Virus record (IMG/VR): IMGVR_UViG_3300048444_000020
Coordinates: 1 to 25,702 of that record
Direction: 5' to 3' (one strand)
Origin: a virus
DNA length: 25,702 nucleotides
Shown: positions 14,364-21,688 of the stretch, piece by piece
How the letters are laid out: the number at the start of each line of letters is the position of its first letter
How positions within the stretch are numbered: the first letter of the stretch is position 1
Notes under the pieces: generated by a model
What the model saw: the letters and a program-made list of their open reading frames with translations, nothing else
Told to the model about the DNA's origin: nothing
Databases searched by the model: none
Made by a program: the position numbers and the translations under genes

Positions 14364-14963
14364 ATGAAACCAAAAGAAAAACCCCATTACGTAAATAATG
14401 CTGACTTCTCACAGGCAGTTGTAACCTACGTTAGTCATGCAAGAATGTGTAAGGAGGCTGGTAAGGAGAAACCTGTCGTTCCTAATTATGTTGCGGAATG
14501 TTTTCTAAAGATTGCAGAAGGTCTATCACATAAGGCAAACTTCGTCCGATACACCTACCGTGAGGAGATGGTGATGGATGCGGTGGAGAACTGTCTAAAA
14601 GCAATCGAGAATTATAATCTAGAGGCCGCAACCAGATCTGGTAAACCCAATGCGTTCGCATACTTTACTCAAATTACTTGGTATGCCTTTCTACGTAGAA
14701 TCCAACGTGAGAAACGTCAACAAGATATCAAGATGAAGTATATCGCAGAGGCGGGAATCGAACAGTTCATAGATCTATCAGATGAAGACAAGATGGGAGA
14801 CTACAGTAATGTTCTACCATTTGTTGATTTACTCAGACAGAGGATTGATGTTGTTAAGACCGCAGATGCAGACTTTAAAGAATACGCAAAGGAAGAAAAG
14901 AAACAACGTAAGAGACGTGCGGTCAACGTTGACTCAGATTTGACAGGACATTTTTCTGACTAG
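14364..14963 (+). CDS. 55: Late-transcription sigma factor gp55
   Basis: This 199-aa phage sigma factor directs host RNA polymerase to TATAAATA late promoters (T4 gp55 is 185 aa). Conserved pieces are YVNNADFSQAVVTYV at the N-terminus, CFLKIAEGLSHKANFVRYTY near 50-70, MVMDAVENCLKAIENYNLE and the helix NAFAYFTQITWYAFLRRIQREKR. These match the T4 segments IAEGLSKRFNF, MIADGIEASIKGLHNFD and [21 protein letters not shown]. ATG 14364 after AGGAG is chosen; the frame extends upstream only into the promoter. The C-terminal tail ends LTGHFSD, where T4 has its hydrophobic/acidic sliding-clamp-binding tail. Several exact late boxes occur in this same window. Confidence 0.95.
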   Translation: MKPKEKPHYVNNADFSQAVVTYVSHARMCKEAGKEKPVVPNYVAECFLKIAEGLSHKANFVRYTYREEMVMDAVENCLKAIENYNLEAATRSGKPNAFAYFTQITWYAFLRRIQREKRQQDIKMKYIAEAGIEQFIDLSDEDKMGDYSNVLPFVDLLRQRIDVVKTADADFKEYAKEEKKQRKRRAVNVDSDLTGHFSD

Positions 14964-14968
14964 AATAC

Positions 14969-14997
14969 TTGACATTATGTTGCCAGTGTGGTATAAT
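14969..14997 (+). promoter_or_regulatory. sigma70 promoter of gene 47
   Basis: TTGACA (14969-14974), 17 bases and TATAAT (14992-14997) with TGG before the -10. It begins six bases after the gene 55 stop. Confidence 0.95.
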
Positions 14998-15032
14998 GTC
15001 GAGTATATTTTACAAATTGCGATAGGTATATT

Positions 15033-16097
15033 ATGAAAATAGCGATCTTAAATGATACGCATTGCGGTATCCGTAATTCGTCAGACATCTTTATGGACTA
15101 TCAAGAAAAGTTCTATCGGGATGTCTTTTTCCCATATCTGTTAGAGAACGATATCAAACAGATTGTACACTTGGGTGACTATTACGACAACCGTAAGACA
15201 ATCAATTTCAAGGCACTACAACACAACCGTAAGATCTTTCTAGAAAAGTTGCGTGAGTATGGTATCACTATGGATATCATCGTGGGTAACCATGACGTTT
15301 ACTTTAAGAATACCAATGAACTAAATGCATTAAAAGAATTACAAGGTCACTATATGAATGAAGTGAATGTGATTCTTGAGAACACTGTCATGCGTTATGG
15401 TAAGATGGACATGGCACTAGTACCTTGGATAAATCAGGAAAACGAAACTGCGACTTTAGAATTCCTAAAGAACTGTAAGGCAGATGTGGTAGGAGCTCAC
15501 CTAGAGTTGGATGGGTTCGAGATGTCTAAAGGTATTCCGTGTCACGGTGGTATGTCGATGGCACCTTTCCAGAGATTTGATCTGGTTCTGTCTGGTCACT
15601 TCCACACTCGTTCATCACAGGGTAATATTCATTACCTTGGATCACAGATGGAGTTCTTCTGGTCGGATTGTGATGACAAGAAATACTTTCATGTACTTGA
15701 TACTGAAACAAGAGAGTTGACACCAGTTCATAATCCTGTTACAATACACGAGAAGATCTTCTACGATCATGAGAAGATCGATGACTTCAAGTTTAAGGAT
15801 ATGCGTTACCTTGATGATAAGTTTGTTAAGATCATTGTGGTAAACAAAGGAGATCCATATAAATTTGAAAGATTCGTAGATCGTGTACAATCGCAGAAGA
15901 TACACGAACTAAAGATTGCAGAGGATTTCTCAGAGTTTAGGGGTGGTGCAGTAAGTGACGACAACTTACAGGTTGACGATACTGCTACTTTGGTCAACCA
16001 ATATGTTGACAATATAAATACGGATCTAGATAAGAATCGGATCAAACGAGAAATAAATAGTTTAATGAAAGAAGCAGAAAATGTGGAGGTAGCATAG
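15033..16097 (+). CDS. 47: Recombination nuclease subunit gp47 (Mre11/SbcD-like)
   Basis: This 354-aa metallophosphoesterase (T4 gp47 is 339 aa) resects DNA ends together with gp46 for recombination-dependent replication and helps degrade host DNA. Metal-binding motifs occur in order: D8-T-H10, LGD49 in HLGDYYDNR, GNHD (85-88), AHLE and GHFHTR. The C-terminal third holds the capping and gp46-binding region with an amphipathic end KREINSLMKEAENVEVA. ATAGG precedes ATG 15033. The stop TAG overlaps the GTG start of the next small gene by one base. A consensus-like promoter lies inside the coding region at 15717. Confidence 0.95.
   Translation: MKIAILNDTHCGIRNSSDIFMDYQEKFYRDVFFPYLLENDIKQIVHLGDYYDNRKTINFKALQHNRKIFLEKLREYGITMDIIVGNHDVYFKNTNELNALKELQGHYMNEVNVILENTVMRYGKMDMALVPWINQENETATLEFLKNCKADVVGAHLELDGFEMSKGIPCHGGMSMAPFQRFDLVLSGHFHTRSSQGNIHYLGSQMEFFWSDCDDKKYFHVLDTETRELTPVHNPVTIHEKIFYDHEKIDDFKFKDMRYLDDKFVKIIVVNKGDPYKFERFVDRVQSQKIHELKIAEDFSEFRGGAVSDDNLQVDDTATLVNQYVDNINTDLDKNRIKREINSLMKEAENVEVA
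15717..15745 (+). promoter_or_regulatory. Candidate internal sigma70 promoter within gene 47
   Basis: TTGACA (15717-15722), 17 bases and TACAAT (15740-15745), with TGT before the -10. It could add transcription of the two small genes and gene 46 downstream. It may also be a coding coincidence. Confidence 0.45.
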
Positions 16098-16255
16098 TGA
16101 ACGGAAAGAAAGCAAAACTTATGAGGAAGGCGGGGATCTCTAAACGAAGAGATAAGAAAAACTATCAGTCTATGAGTCACCAGAACAAAGGTATGTTCGC
16201 AGACGTGGTGAAAGAAGTTTCTGATAAAGGCGGTAAGTTGATCAATGCCAACTAA
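16097..16255 (+). CDS. Small basic protein between genes 47 and 46
   Basis: This 52-aa Lys/Arg-rich protein reads from GTG 16097 to TAA 16255. It begins MNGKKAKLMRKAGISKRRDK and ends DKGGKLINAN. Support comes from GGAGG seven bases upstream, one-base overlap with the gene 47 stop (TAGTG), and an 11-base overlap with the next gene. No family is recognised; the basic N-terminus would suit nucleic-acid binding. Small genes at this spot are common in T4 relatives. Confidence 0.7.
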   Translation: MNGKKAKLMRKAGISKRRDKKNYQSMSHQNKGMFADVVKEVSDKGGKLINAN

Positions 16256-16484
16256 GAATGATGTAACTGGAGATAGTATCCAGTCTAAAGCCCCTAGTAA
16301 GAAATACATGGATAACTATGATTCGATCTTCGGTAAGAAGACGGCAGTCGATGATGCGGCTGATGTGATGTCTAAGTTTGAAAGTTGGATATGTGAATGT
16401 CCAGTTGAGAAGACTACCCTTGAAGTTGAGAAGGGTGCTTCGTGTAATTGGTGTGGACGGTACGAGGACGGCACACTAGATTAA
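16245..16484 (+). CDS. Small zinc-ribbon-like protein before gene 46
   Basis: This 79-aa protein has a disordered basic N-terminus (residues 1-25), a short helical stretch, and a C-terminal C-x-C (WICECP) plus C-x2-C (SCNWCGRYED) arrangement suggestive of a zinc ribbon. The family is not recognised. The start ATG 16245 overlaps the previous gene by 11 bases, so translation may be coupled. Its stop is four bases before the gene 46 promoter. A nucleic-acid or protein-binding accessory role near the 46/47 nuclease is conjecture. Confidence 0.72.
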   Translation: MPTKNDVTGDSIQSKAPSKKYMDNYDSIFGKKTAVDDAADVMSKFESWICECPVEKTTLEVEKGASCNWCGRYEDGTLD

Positions 16485-16487
16485 TCC

Positions 16488-16516
16488 TTGACAATAGATG
16501 ATGAATATGGTATAAT
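16488..16516 (+). promoter_or_regulatory. sigma70 promoter of gene 46 with palindromic -10
   Basis: TTGACA (16488-16493), 17 bases and TATAAT (16511-16516). The -10 is the centre of a 13-base inverted repeat TGGTATAATACCA (16508-16520). Only eight bases separate the -10 from ATG 16525. Confidence 0.93.
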
Positions 16517-16524
16517 ACCACCCT

Positions 16525-18249
16525 ATGATTAAATTTCAGAAACTCCGATTCAAGAACTTTCTGTCTACTGGTAATAACTTTACTGAGTTAGACTTTCTTA
16601 GTTCCCCAACAACTCTTGTGGTTGGACATAATGGCGCAGGCAAATCCACGATGTTGGATGCCCTGTCGTTCGGTCTATTTGGAAAACCTCACCGCAAGGT
16701 ATCTAAAAATCAATTGGTCAATTCTATCAACAACAAAGGTACACTTGTTGAGGTAGAGTTCTCTGTCAATTCTCAAGAGTACAAAATTGTACGTGGGATC
16801 AAACCTAATAAGTTTGAGATATGGCAAGGTGGGAACATGATCAATCAGAACTCACATGCGAAGGAATATCAACAGGTTCTAGAGAAGAACATTCTAAAGT
16901 TGACTCACAAGAGTTTCCACCAGATTGTTGTTCTGGGATCAAGTTCTTTTGTACCATTCATGCAATTGTCTGGGGGTGCAAGACGTGATGTCATCGAAGA
17001 TCTACTAGACATTAATGTATTCTCTAAGATGAACTCGTTACTCAAAGAGAAGATGAGTATTCTTAAAGATGAGATCCAGACATCTAATCACAATCTAGAA
17101 ATGTGCAAGACCAAGATCAACGCACAGAAGAAATATCTACGTGATCTCAATGCAGTAAACACCGCATACCGTAAGGAAAAAGAGGAGAAGATCGAAGAGA
17201 TCAATGCGGAAATTGTAGAGTTACAAGAACGCAACACGGAACTTAGTACGATGGTTGAGGAACGTCAGCCACCTCTATTAAAGCAGATAGATGATCTTTC
17301 GGTCAAGGCAAAAGAACTGACCGAGTACATGTCATCATTCAAGACTCAGATCAAAGCATTGGTCAAAGAGTCTAAGTTCTTTGAAGAGAACGAAGTATGT
17401 CCGTCATGTGATCAAGATATCAGTCAAGAGATCCGTGACGAGAAAGTTGCGAAAGCAAAAAGAAAGGCGAATGCACTCAACGATACTATGGCACTAGCCA
17501 AAGAAAAGGATGAGGACTATAAGTCTCTACAAGAATCGTATGATGCAATGTCTGAAGCGATCCGCAACTGGCAGAACGAACTGAACAATAACAATCAGAC
17601 GATCTCTCGTTTACAAAAGAACATTACATCTATACATACAGATCTGTCGAAGGCACAAGGGGAGACAGGTGATCTAGAAAAGGCAAACACTGAACTAGAA
17701 ACACTACGTGAGTCTGAATTGTCTTTGACTGAGAACAAGTATAAGTTGAATGAACAGTATGCGTACAACCAAGTAAACGCAGAACTACTTAGAGACACAG
17801 GTATCAAGACCAAGATTATTAAACAGTACATTCCTGTTATTAATCAATTGACAAATCAGTACCTACAAATTTTAGACTTCTTTGTACACTTTGATCTGGA
17901 CGAAAGTTTCCAAGAGACTATCCGTTCACGTCACCGTGATGCATTTACGTATGACTCATTCTCTGAGGGTGAGAAACAACGTATCGATTTGTCCCTACTA
18001 TTTACGTGGAGACAGATTGCGAAGATGAAGAACTCAGTTGCGACTAACCTACTGATTCTGGATGAGACATTCGACTCATCTTTGGATGACGATGGTGTCG
18101 ATAACTTGATGAAGATCATTAACAGTCTGGGTGAAGATACTCATGTGTTTGTGATCTCACACAAAGGTGAACTCGAAGATGCGGCTTTCGATAGACGTAT
18201 TGAGTTTGTCAAAGAGAAAAACTTCTCTAAAATGAAAGAGGCGGCTTGA
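16525..18249 (+). CDS. 46: Recombination nuclease ATPase gp46 (Rad50/SbcC-like)
   Basis: This 574-aa ABC-type ATPase (T4 gp46 is 560 aa) partners gp47. Order of parts: Walker A GHNGAGKST (34-42), then FVPFMQLSGGARRDVIEDLL near 147-165. Long coiled coils flank the zinc hook C292-P-S-C295. ABC signature SEGEKQRIDLS starts at S480, Walker B ends in D513-E514 (LLILDET), and the switch histidine is in FVISHKGE. ATG 16525 is supported by alignment of the first residues to T4 gp46, but there is no Shine-Dalgarno sequence. The promoter -10 is so close that the mRNA would be nearly leaderless. The stop TGA is inside the -35 of the gene 45 promoter. Confidence 0.96.
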   Translation: MIKFQKLRFKNFLSTGNNFTELDFLSSPTTLVVGHNGAGKSTMLDALSFGLFGKPHRKVSKNQLVNSINNKGTLVEVEFSVNSQEYKIVRGIKPNKFEIWQGGNMINQNSHAKEYQQVLEKNILKLTHKSFHQIVVLGSSSFVPFMQLSGGARRDVIEDLLDINVFSKMNSLLKEKMSILKDEIQTSNHNLEMCKTKINAQKKYLRDLNAVNTAYRKEKEEKIEEINAEIVELQERNTELSTMVEERQPPLLKQIDDLSVKAKELTEYMSSFKTQIKALVKESKFFEENEVCPSCDQDISQEIRDEKVAKAKRKANALNDTMALAKEKDEDYKSLQESYDAMSEAIRNWQNELNNNNQTISRLQKNITSIHTDLSKAQGETGDLEKANTELETLRESELSLTENKYKLNEQYAYNQVNAELLRDTGIKTKIIKQYIPVINQLTNQYLQILDFFVHFDLDESFQETIRSRHRDAFTYDSFSEGEKQRIDLSLLFTWRQIAKMKNSVATNLLILDETFDSSLDDDGVDNLMKIINSLGEDTHVFVISHKGELEDAAFDRRIEFVKEKNFSKMKEAA

Positions 18250-18274
18250 CAATGTCATTCGTCTGTGATATAAT
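18246..18274 (+). promoter_or_regulatory. sigma70 promoter of gene 45
   Basis: TTGACA (18246-18251), 17 bases and TATAAT (18269-18274), with TGA before the -10. The gene 46 stop codon TGA (18247-18249) forms part of the -35. Confidence 0.94.
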
Positions 18275-18309
18275 ATGCAACATTAACCGATCAACTGTAG
18301 GAATTAATT

Positions 18310-18987
18310 ATGGAATTATCTGATAAAACTTTAAATGTACTCAAAAACTATGCGAGTATTAACCCAAACATTGTGTTCCAAGAAGGAAACACACTCAAGA
18401 CTATATCTGTCGCTCGTAATGTGATGTCACAAACATCACTAGAGGAAACAATGCCAAGTCAATTTGGTATCTATGACCTCAACGAGTTTCTGTCTGTACT
18501 GTCTCTAGTAGACAAACCACATCTCACATTCTCGGAAGGATTTGTGACGGTGGGTGATTCTACTGGACGTAGTAAGATCAAGTACTTCTTCTCTGATCCA
18601 GATATGTTGACTGCCCCTAATAAGGACATCATCATGCCTGAAGCGGACGTTAGTTTTGTACTAGATATAGATACATTGGGTAAAGTGAAGAGGGCTGCCT
18701 CTGTACTGGGACATAGTGAAATCTCGATTACACCGTCTGGTGGATCGGTTCAACTCTCGGTCGTGGACAGTAAGGATGCAACTTCAAATGTATTCTCAAT
18801 AGATGTTGAAGGTAGTTATCCTGAAGATGCCGACTTCAACTTTATCCTAAATGTAAATAATTTGAAAGTGGTGAATGAAGACTTCGAAGTAAATATTTCT
18901 AAGAAGTTAATTTCCCAATTCAAGTCGAAGCAATCAGAACTAGAGTATTTTATTGCCCTAGAGAAAACATCAAAGTATGGAGTATAA
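18310..18987 (+). CDS. 45: Sliding clamp gp45
   Basis: This 225-aa protein (T4 gp45 is 228 aa) forms the trimeric clamp that tethers DNA polymerase and also activates late transcription by binding gp55 and gp33. It starts MELSDKTLNVLKNYASINPN, matching the T4 N-terminal helix. Further family features are FGIYDLNEFLSVLSLV (about 56-71), SKIKYFFSDPDM and a C-terminal ISQFKSKQSELEYFIALEK. TAGGAATT precedes the ATG. It is placed between 46 and 44 as in T4, though two small genes are inserted before 44. Confidence 0.96.
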   Translation: MELSDKTLNVLKNYASINPNIVFQEGNTLKTISVARNVMSQTSLEETMPSQFGIYDLNEFLSVLSLVDKPHLTFSEGFVTVGDSTGRSKIKYFFSDPDMLTAPNKDIIMPEADVSFVLDIDTLGKVKRAASVLGHSEISITPSGGSVQLSVVDSKDATSNVFSIDVEGSYPEDADFNFILNVNNLKVVNEDFEVNISKKLISQFKSKQSELEYFIALEKTSKYGV

Positions 18988-18988
18988 A

Positions 18989-19186
18989 ATGTCAGATCAA
19001 GAACAATTGAATGATTTATCAAACCGTGTCGCTCGGTCAACAGTTGCGGTAATCGATACCGTTGTGCAGAGAGGTGGATTTAAGGGTGAAGAACTCACGA
19101 CCATCGGACAGCTAAGAGATCAAGCGGTGCAAGTAATTAATATGGTAGAGGCTGCACAGTCTACTGAATCAGAAGTAGAGGAGTAG
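18989..19186 (+). CDS. Small acidic protein downstream of the clamp, unknown
   Basis: This 65-aa protein starts at ATG 18989, one base after the gene 45 stop. GGAG six bases upstream, located in the end of gene 45, supports this start over the in-frame ATG at 18977. It looks all-helical: DQEQLNDLSNRVARSTVAVI, a short GGFKGEEL turn, a second helix QLRDQAVQVINMVEAA, and an acidic tail ESEVEE. No family is recognised. Tight coupling to gene 45 suggests a replisome-linked role, which is inference. Confidence 0.75.
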   Translation: MSDQEQLNDLSNRVARSTVAVIDTVVQRGGFKGEELTTIGQLRDQAVQVINMVEAAQSTESEVEE

Positions 19187-19189
19187 ATT

Positions 19190-19423
19190 ATGGATATATT
19201 ACTATTAGTAATTGTCGGTGGTTTTGTTACTTTTCATCTAGCTAAAAAAGTATTGGGTAATGCACCTAGTACTATAGATGTAATTAACGAGGCGGTTAGT
19301 GAAACACCTACCGAAGACTACAGTGGTCTCACCAAAGCACAGCTTTTGGATGTTGCAAAACACCAAGGCGTGAAGGTGACAACTAGGTCAACCAAAGCAC
19401 AGATCATAGAAGCGCTTAAATAA
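19190..19423 (+). CDS. Membrane-anchored SAP/HeH-like protein
   Basis: This 77-aa protein has an N-terminal transmembrane helix (about residues 3-18, DILLLVIVGGFVTFHLA), a 20-residue linker, and a C-terminal ~33-residue module. That module, LTKAQLLDVAKHQGVKV followed by TRSTKAQIIEALK, fits a SAP or HeH (helix-extended loop-helix) nucleic-acid-binding motif. GAGGAG precedes ATG 19190. It lies between clamp gp45 and clamp loader gp44. A DNA-binding module on a membrane anchor here could tether replicating DNA to the inner membrane. The topology and motif are seen, but the role is inferred. Confidence 0.75.
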   Translation: MDILLLVIVGGFVTFHLAKKVLGNAPSTIDVINEAVSETPTEDYSGLTKAQLLDVAKHQGVKVTTRSTKAQIIEALK

Positions 19424-19483
19424 GAATCTTGATCGGCACAAGGGCAATGGGTAAAGTCCTTAAAGACAATGTCGAAGACCCCC

Positions 19484-19512
19484 TTGACTTTCTGTTTCAT
19501 ATAGTGTACAAT
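19484..19512 (+). promoter_or_regulatory. sigma70 promoter of gene 44
   Basis: TTGACT (19484-19489), 17 bases and TACAAT (19507-19512). The match is one base off consensus in each box, weaker than its neighbours, which may set a lower level for the clamp loader. Confidence 0.85.
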
Positions 19513-19556
19513 GTACATCTTACGAAACATATTTTATTTTTATCATGGAGAAACAA

Positions 19557-20495
19557 ATGTCTACTGACTTTCTTTGGGTTGAGAAGTATCGACCAACAAA
19601 AATCTCTGACACTATCCTGTCGTCAGATCTCAAGAAAACATTTCAAAACATCGTAGACAATGGGGAGATCCCCAACATGATGTTCACTGGTACGGCTGGT
19701 ACTGGTAAGACAACGGTCGCACGTGCGATCTGTAACGAATTAGGTTTAGACCACATTGTGATCAATGGATCGGAAGACGGTAACATTGATACACTCCGTG
19801 GTAAGATCAAACAGTTCGCCTCATCTATCTCTCTCTCAGGTGGTTACAAAGTTGTAATCTTAGATGAGGCGGACTACCTTAATCCACAATCAACGCAACC
19901 AGCGTTACGTGGATTCATAGAAGAGTTCTCTGACAACTGTCGGTTTATTCTCACCTGTAATTTCAAGAACAAGGTTATCGAACCACTACACTCACGATGC
20001 AGTGTATACGAGTTCACCAACTCTAAGAAAGTTCTTGCAGATTTGTGTGGTCAATTCATGGGACGACTGTCCAAGATTCTTGATGACGAAAGTATCTCGT
20101 ATACCAACGAAGTCATTGCGGAACTGATCATGCGATACGCCCCCGACTGGAGACGTGTTCTCAACGAGGCACAACGTCATTCTATCGGTGGTACTTTGAG
20201 TACTGGAGCACTCATTAGTGATAGTAATGGTAACTATAATGACCTTTTTCAATCATTAAAGAACAAAGACTTCAAGAAGATGCGTAGTTGGGTTGTCAAT
20301 AATATTGACCTAGAACCAGCTAGTATCTATCGTGGTATATACGATTCAATGGAGGGCAAGGTATCACCTAACTCGATTCCGCAGTTAGTTCTGATCCTCG
20401 CTGATTATCAATACAAAAATGCATTTGTGGCAGATCACGAACTAAACATGGTTGCGTGTCTCACGGAATGTATGGCAAACGTGGAGTACATATAA
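19557..20495 (+). CDS. 44: Clamp loader large subunit gp44
   Basis: This 312-aa AAA+ ATPase (T4 gp44 is 319 aa) opens and loads gp45 onto primer-template junctions with gp62. Features are the N-terminal WVEKYRP box (7-13), Walker A GTAGTGKT (45-52), Walker B with DEAD (103-106), sensor 1 FILTCNF and the arginine-finger SRC motif in LHSRCSVYEF. ATG 19557 is chosen because GGAG lies six bases upstream. The in-frame ATG at 19545 would place that GGAG inside the gene. The stop overlaps the next start (TAATG). Confidence 0.96.
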   Translation: MSTDFLWVEKYRPTKISDTILSSDLKKTFQNIVDNGEIPNMMFTGTAGTGKTTVARAICNELGLDHIVINGSEDGNIDTLRGKIKQFASSISLSGGYKVVILDEADYLNPQSTQPALRGFIEEFSDNCRFILTCNFKNKVIEPLHSRCSVYEFTNSKKVLADLCGQFMGRLSKILDDESISYTNEVIAELIMRYAPDWRRVLNEAQRHSIGGTLSTGALISDSNGNYNDLFQSLKNKDFKKMRSWVVNNIDLEPASIYRGIYDSMEGKVSPNSIPQLVLILADYQYKNAFVADHELNMVACLTECMANVEYI

Positions 20496-20716
20496 TGGAC
20501 ATGTATGTTGTTAAAATGGTTAGGGAACAAGAAGAGTACATCGCTGGTGTTTACTCTTCACTAGATCAGGCGATCACTTCTGGTGAGATCGAAGAGGGTT
20601 GGGATCCAAAGTATAGATACAATATCTCGAAACACGAGTTGGATCGTTGCGATAACTGGCAGACCAAACTCGCACATTCGTATGATCAAGGAATGCAACT
20701 CACATTATTTAAATGA
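20495..20716 (+). CDS. Small protein between genes 44 and 62, unknown
   Basis: This 73-aa protein starts at ATG 20495, overlapping the gene 44 stop by one base, with GGAG upstream. It begins MDMYVVKMVREQEEYIAGVY, a beta-hairpin-like pattern. A short helix DQAITSGEIEEGWDP, WQTKLAHSYDQG and a terminal LTLFK follow. The C-terminal Q-x3-L-F resembles a clamp-binding peptide (QGMQLTLF), which would suit this location but is unproven. No family is recognised. The stop overlaps the next gene (ATGA). Confidence 0.72.
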   Translation: MDMYVVKMVREQEEYIAGVYSSLDQAITSGEIEEGWDPKYRYNISKHELDRCDNWQTKLAHSYDQGMQLTLFK

Positions 20717-20871
20717 GAAAATACTGGAGACTCTGGGCAAAATCACTCGGTGAAAAAGAGGGAACGACAGATCGAGAAGCCGACATGGTTGCGATCATTC
20801 GTTCTATCATTGTCCTAGTTAACTTCATAACTTGTTTCTTTATTATTAGCGGAGTGATACATCAATGGTAG
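20713..20871 (+). CDS. Small single-span membrane protein of marine T4-like type
   Basis: This 52-aa protein starts at ATG 20713 with ATGA overlap of the previous stop. The N-terminal soluble part is MRKYWRLWAKSLGEKEGTTD, followed by READMVAIIR and a transmembrane helix (about 29-47, rich in I, V, F). The end is SGVIHQW. From memory, proteins of this style (WxxAkaLGEK, DREAD, hydrophobic segment, HW end) recur in marine T4-like phages near the replication genes; the function is unknown. It overlaps the dCMP deaminase start by 7 bases. Conservative overlaps at both ends support it as real. Confidence 0.8.
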   Translation: MRKYWRLWAKSLGEKEGTTDREADMVAIIRSIIVLVNFITCFFIISGVIHQW

Positions 20872-21314
20872 ACAAGTGGGAAAAGGCATTTATGAAATCC
20901 GCAGAAACTTTTGCGGAACTGTCAAGTGCAAAAAGATTAAAGGTTGGTGCGGTTATTGTAAAAGATAAACGCATCATATCTATTGGGTACAATGGTATGC
21001 CTACTGGTTGGAGTAACAACTGTGAGGAGATCGTTTTCCCTAAAGGATATAATCCTAAGTCTGGTGTCAAGTTAGAACCAAAGACTAGGAAGGAAGTGTT
21101 ACATGCAGAGACTAACGCAATAGCGAAAGTTGCCATGAGTTCTGAATCATGTTATAATGCAGATATATACACTACGACCGCACCCTGTATGGATTGTGCG
21201 AAACTAATACATCAATCTGGTATCAAGAAAGTATACTGGAGAAACCCACATCTAAGAACGGACGAAGGGTTAAAGTTCTTAGAAAAATGTGGCATGGAGA
21301 TAGAACAAATATGA
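20865..21314 (+). CDS. cd: dCMP deaminase
   Basis: This 149-aa zinc-dependent deaminase of the cytidine/deoxycytidylate family converts dCMP to dUMP for thymidylate synthesis. The zinc site is H80-A-E82 (LHAETNAI) and P107-C108-x2-C111 (TAPCMDCAK). GYNGMPTGWSNNCE near residue 41 is the typical substrate-pocket loop. T4 Cd is longer (193 aa), mainly from an inserted segment. It starts with ATG 20865 after GGAG and overlaps gene 62 by ATGA. Its place inside the clamp-loader operon ties nucleotide supply to the replisome. Confidence 0.93.
   Translation: MVDKWEKAFMKSAETFAELSSAKRLKVGAVIVKDKRIISIGYNGMPTGWSNNCEEIVFPKGYNPKSGVKLEPKTRKEVLHAETNAIAKVAMSSESCYNADIYTTTAPCMDCAKLIHQSGIKKVYWRNPHLRTDEGLKFLEKCGMEIEQI
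21130..21158 (+). promoter_or_regulatory. Candidate internal promoter upstream of genes 62 and regA
   Basis: TTGCCA (21130-21135), 17 bases and TATAAT (21153-21158), with TGT before the -10, inside the dCMP deaminase gene. It would give separate transcription of 62 and regA. Confidence 0.4.
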
Positions 21315-21688
21315 ATCCCTTTCAGTTTGTGAATGAAATCACCTTTGGTAAGAAGGACGTGATGGTAGATCCAGATGTGGAGAAGAAGTATGCTCCATTC
21401 ATGGTCAATCGTAGTCTATCTTACTTTCCCGATACCGTTTATATGGCCAATGAGATGAACAGGTATCATCACCTTGATGGAAAGTTACAATTTCAGTTTT
21501 TACTAAATATAGTTAGGAAACGAAAACGTTTCTCTAAATGGGTTAAACCCGAAACTGACAGTAACGTTGATGTGATAAAAGAGTATTATGGATATAGTAA
21601 TGAAAAGGCCATTCAAGTCCTACCTCTCTTATCTACCTCTCAACTTAACATAATAAAAAATAAGGTGAACAAAGGTGGAAGAAAATAA
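21311..21688 (+). CDS. 62: Clamp loader small subunit gp62
   Basis: This 125-aa protein is shorter than T4 gp62 (187 aa) but matches the marine form. It starts MNPFQFVNEITFGKKDVM, then YAPFMVNRSLSYFPDTVYMA, DGKLQFQFLLNIVRKRKRFS and KWVKPE. The T4 equivalents are KFMVENALSQFPECM and RGKRYGKWAK. One gp62 joins four gp44 subunits in the loader. The ATG lies in an ATGA overlap with the deaminase stop, and its end overlaps the regA start. The T4 order 44-62-regA is kept. Confidence 0.88.
   Translation: MNPFQFVNEITFGKKDVMVDPDVEKKYAPFMVNRSLSYFPDTVYMANEMNRYHHLDGKLQFQFLLNIVRKRKRFSKWVKPETDSNVDVIKEYYGYSNEKAIQVLPLLSTSQLNIIKNKVNKGGRK

Noticed and set aside
16013-16020. TATAAATA inside gene 47
   Set aside because: It is an exact late box, but it is internal to coding sequence with no late gene close downstream; an AT-rich coincidence in VDNINT codons is as likely.
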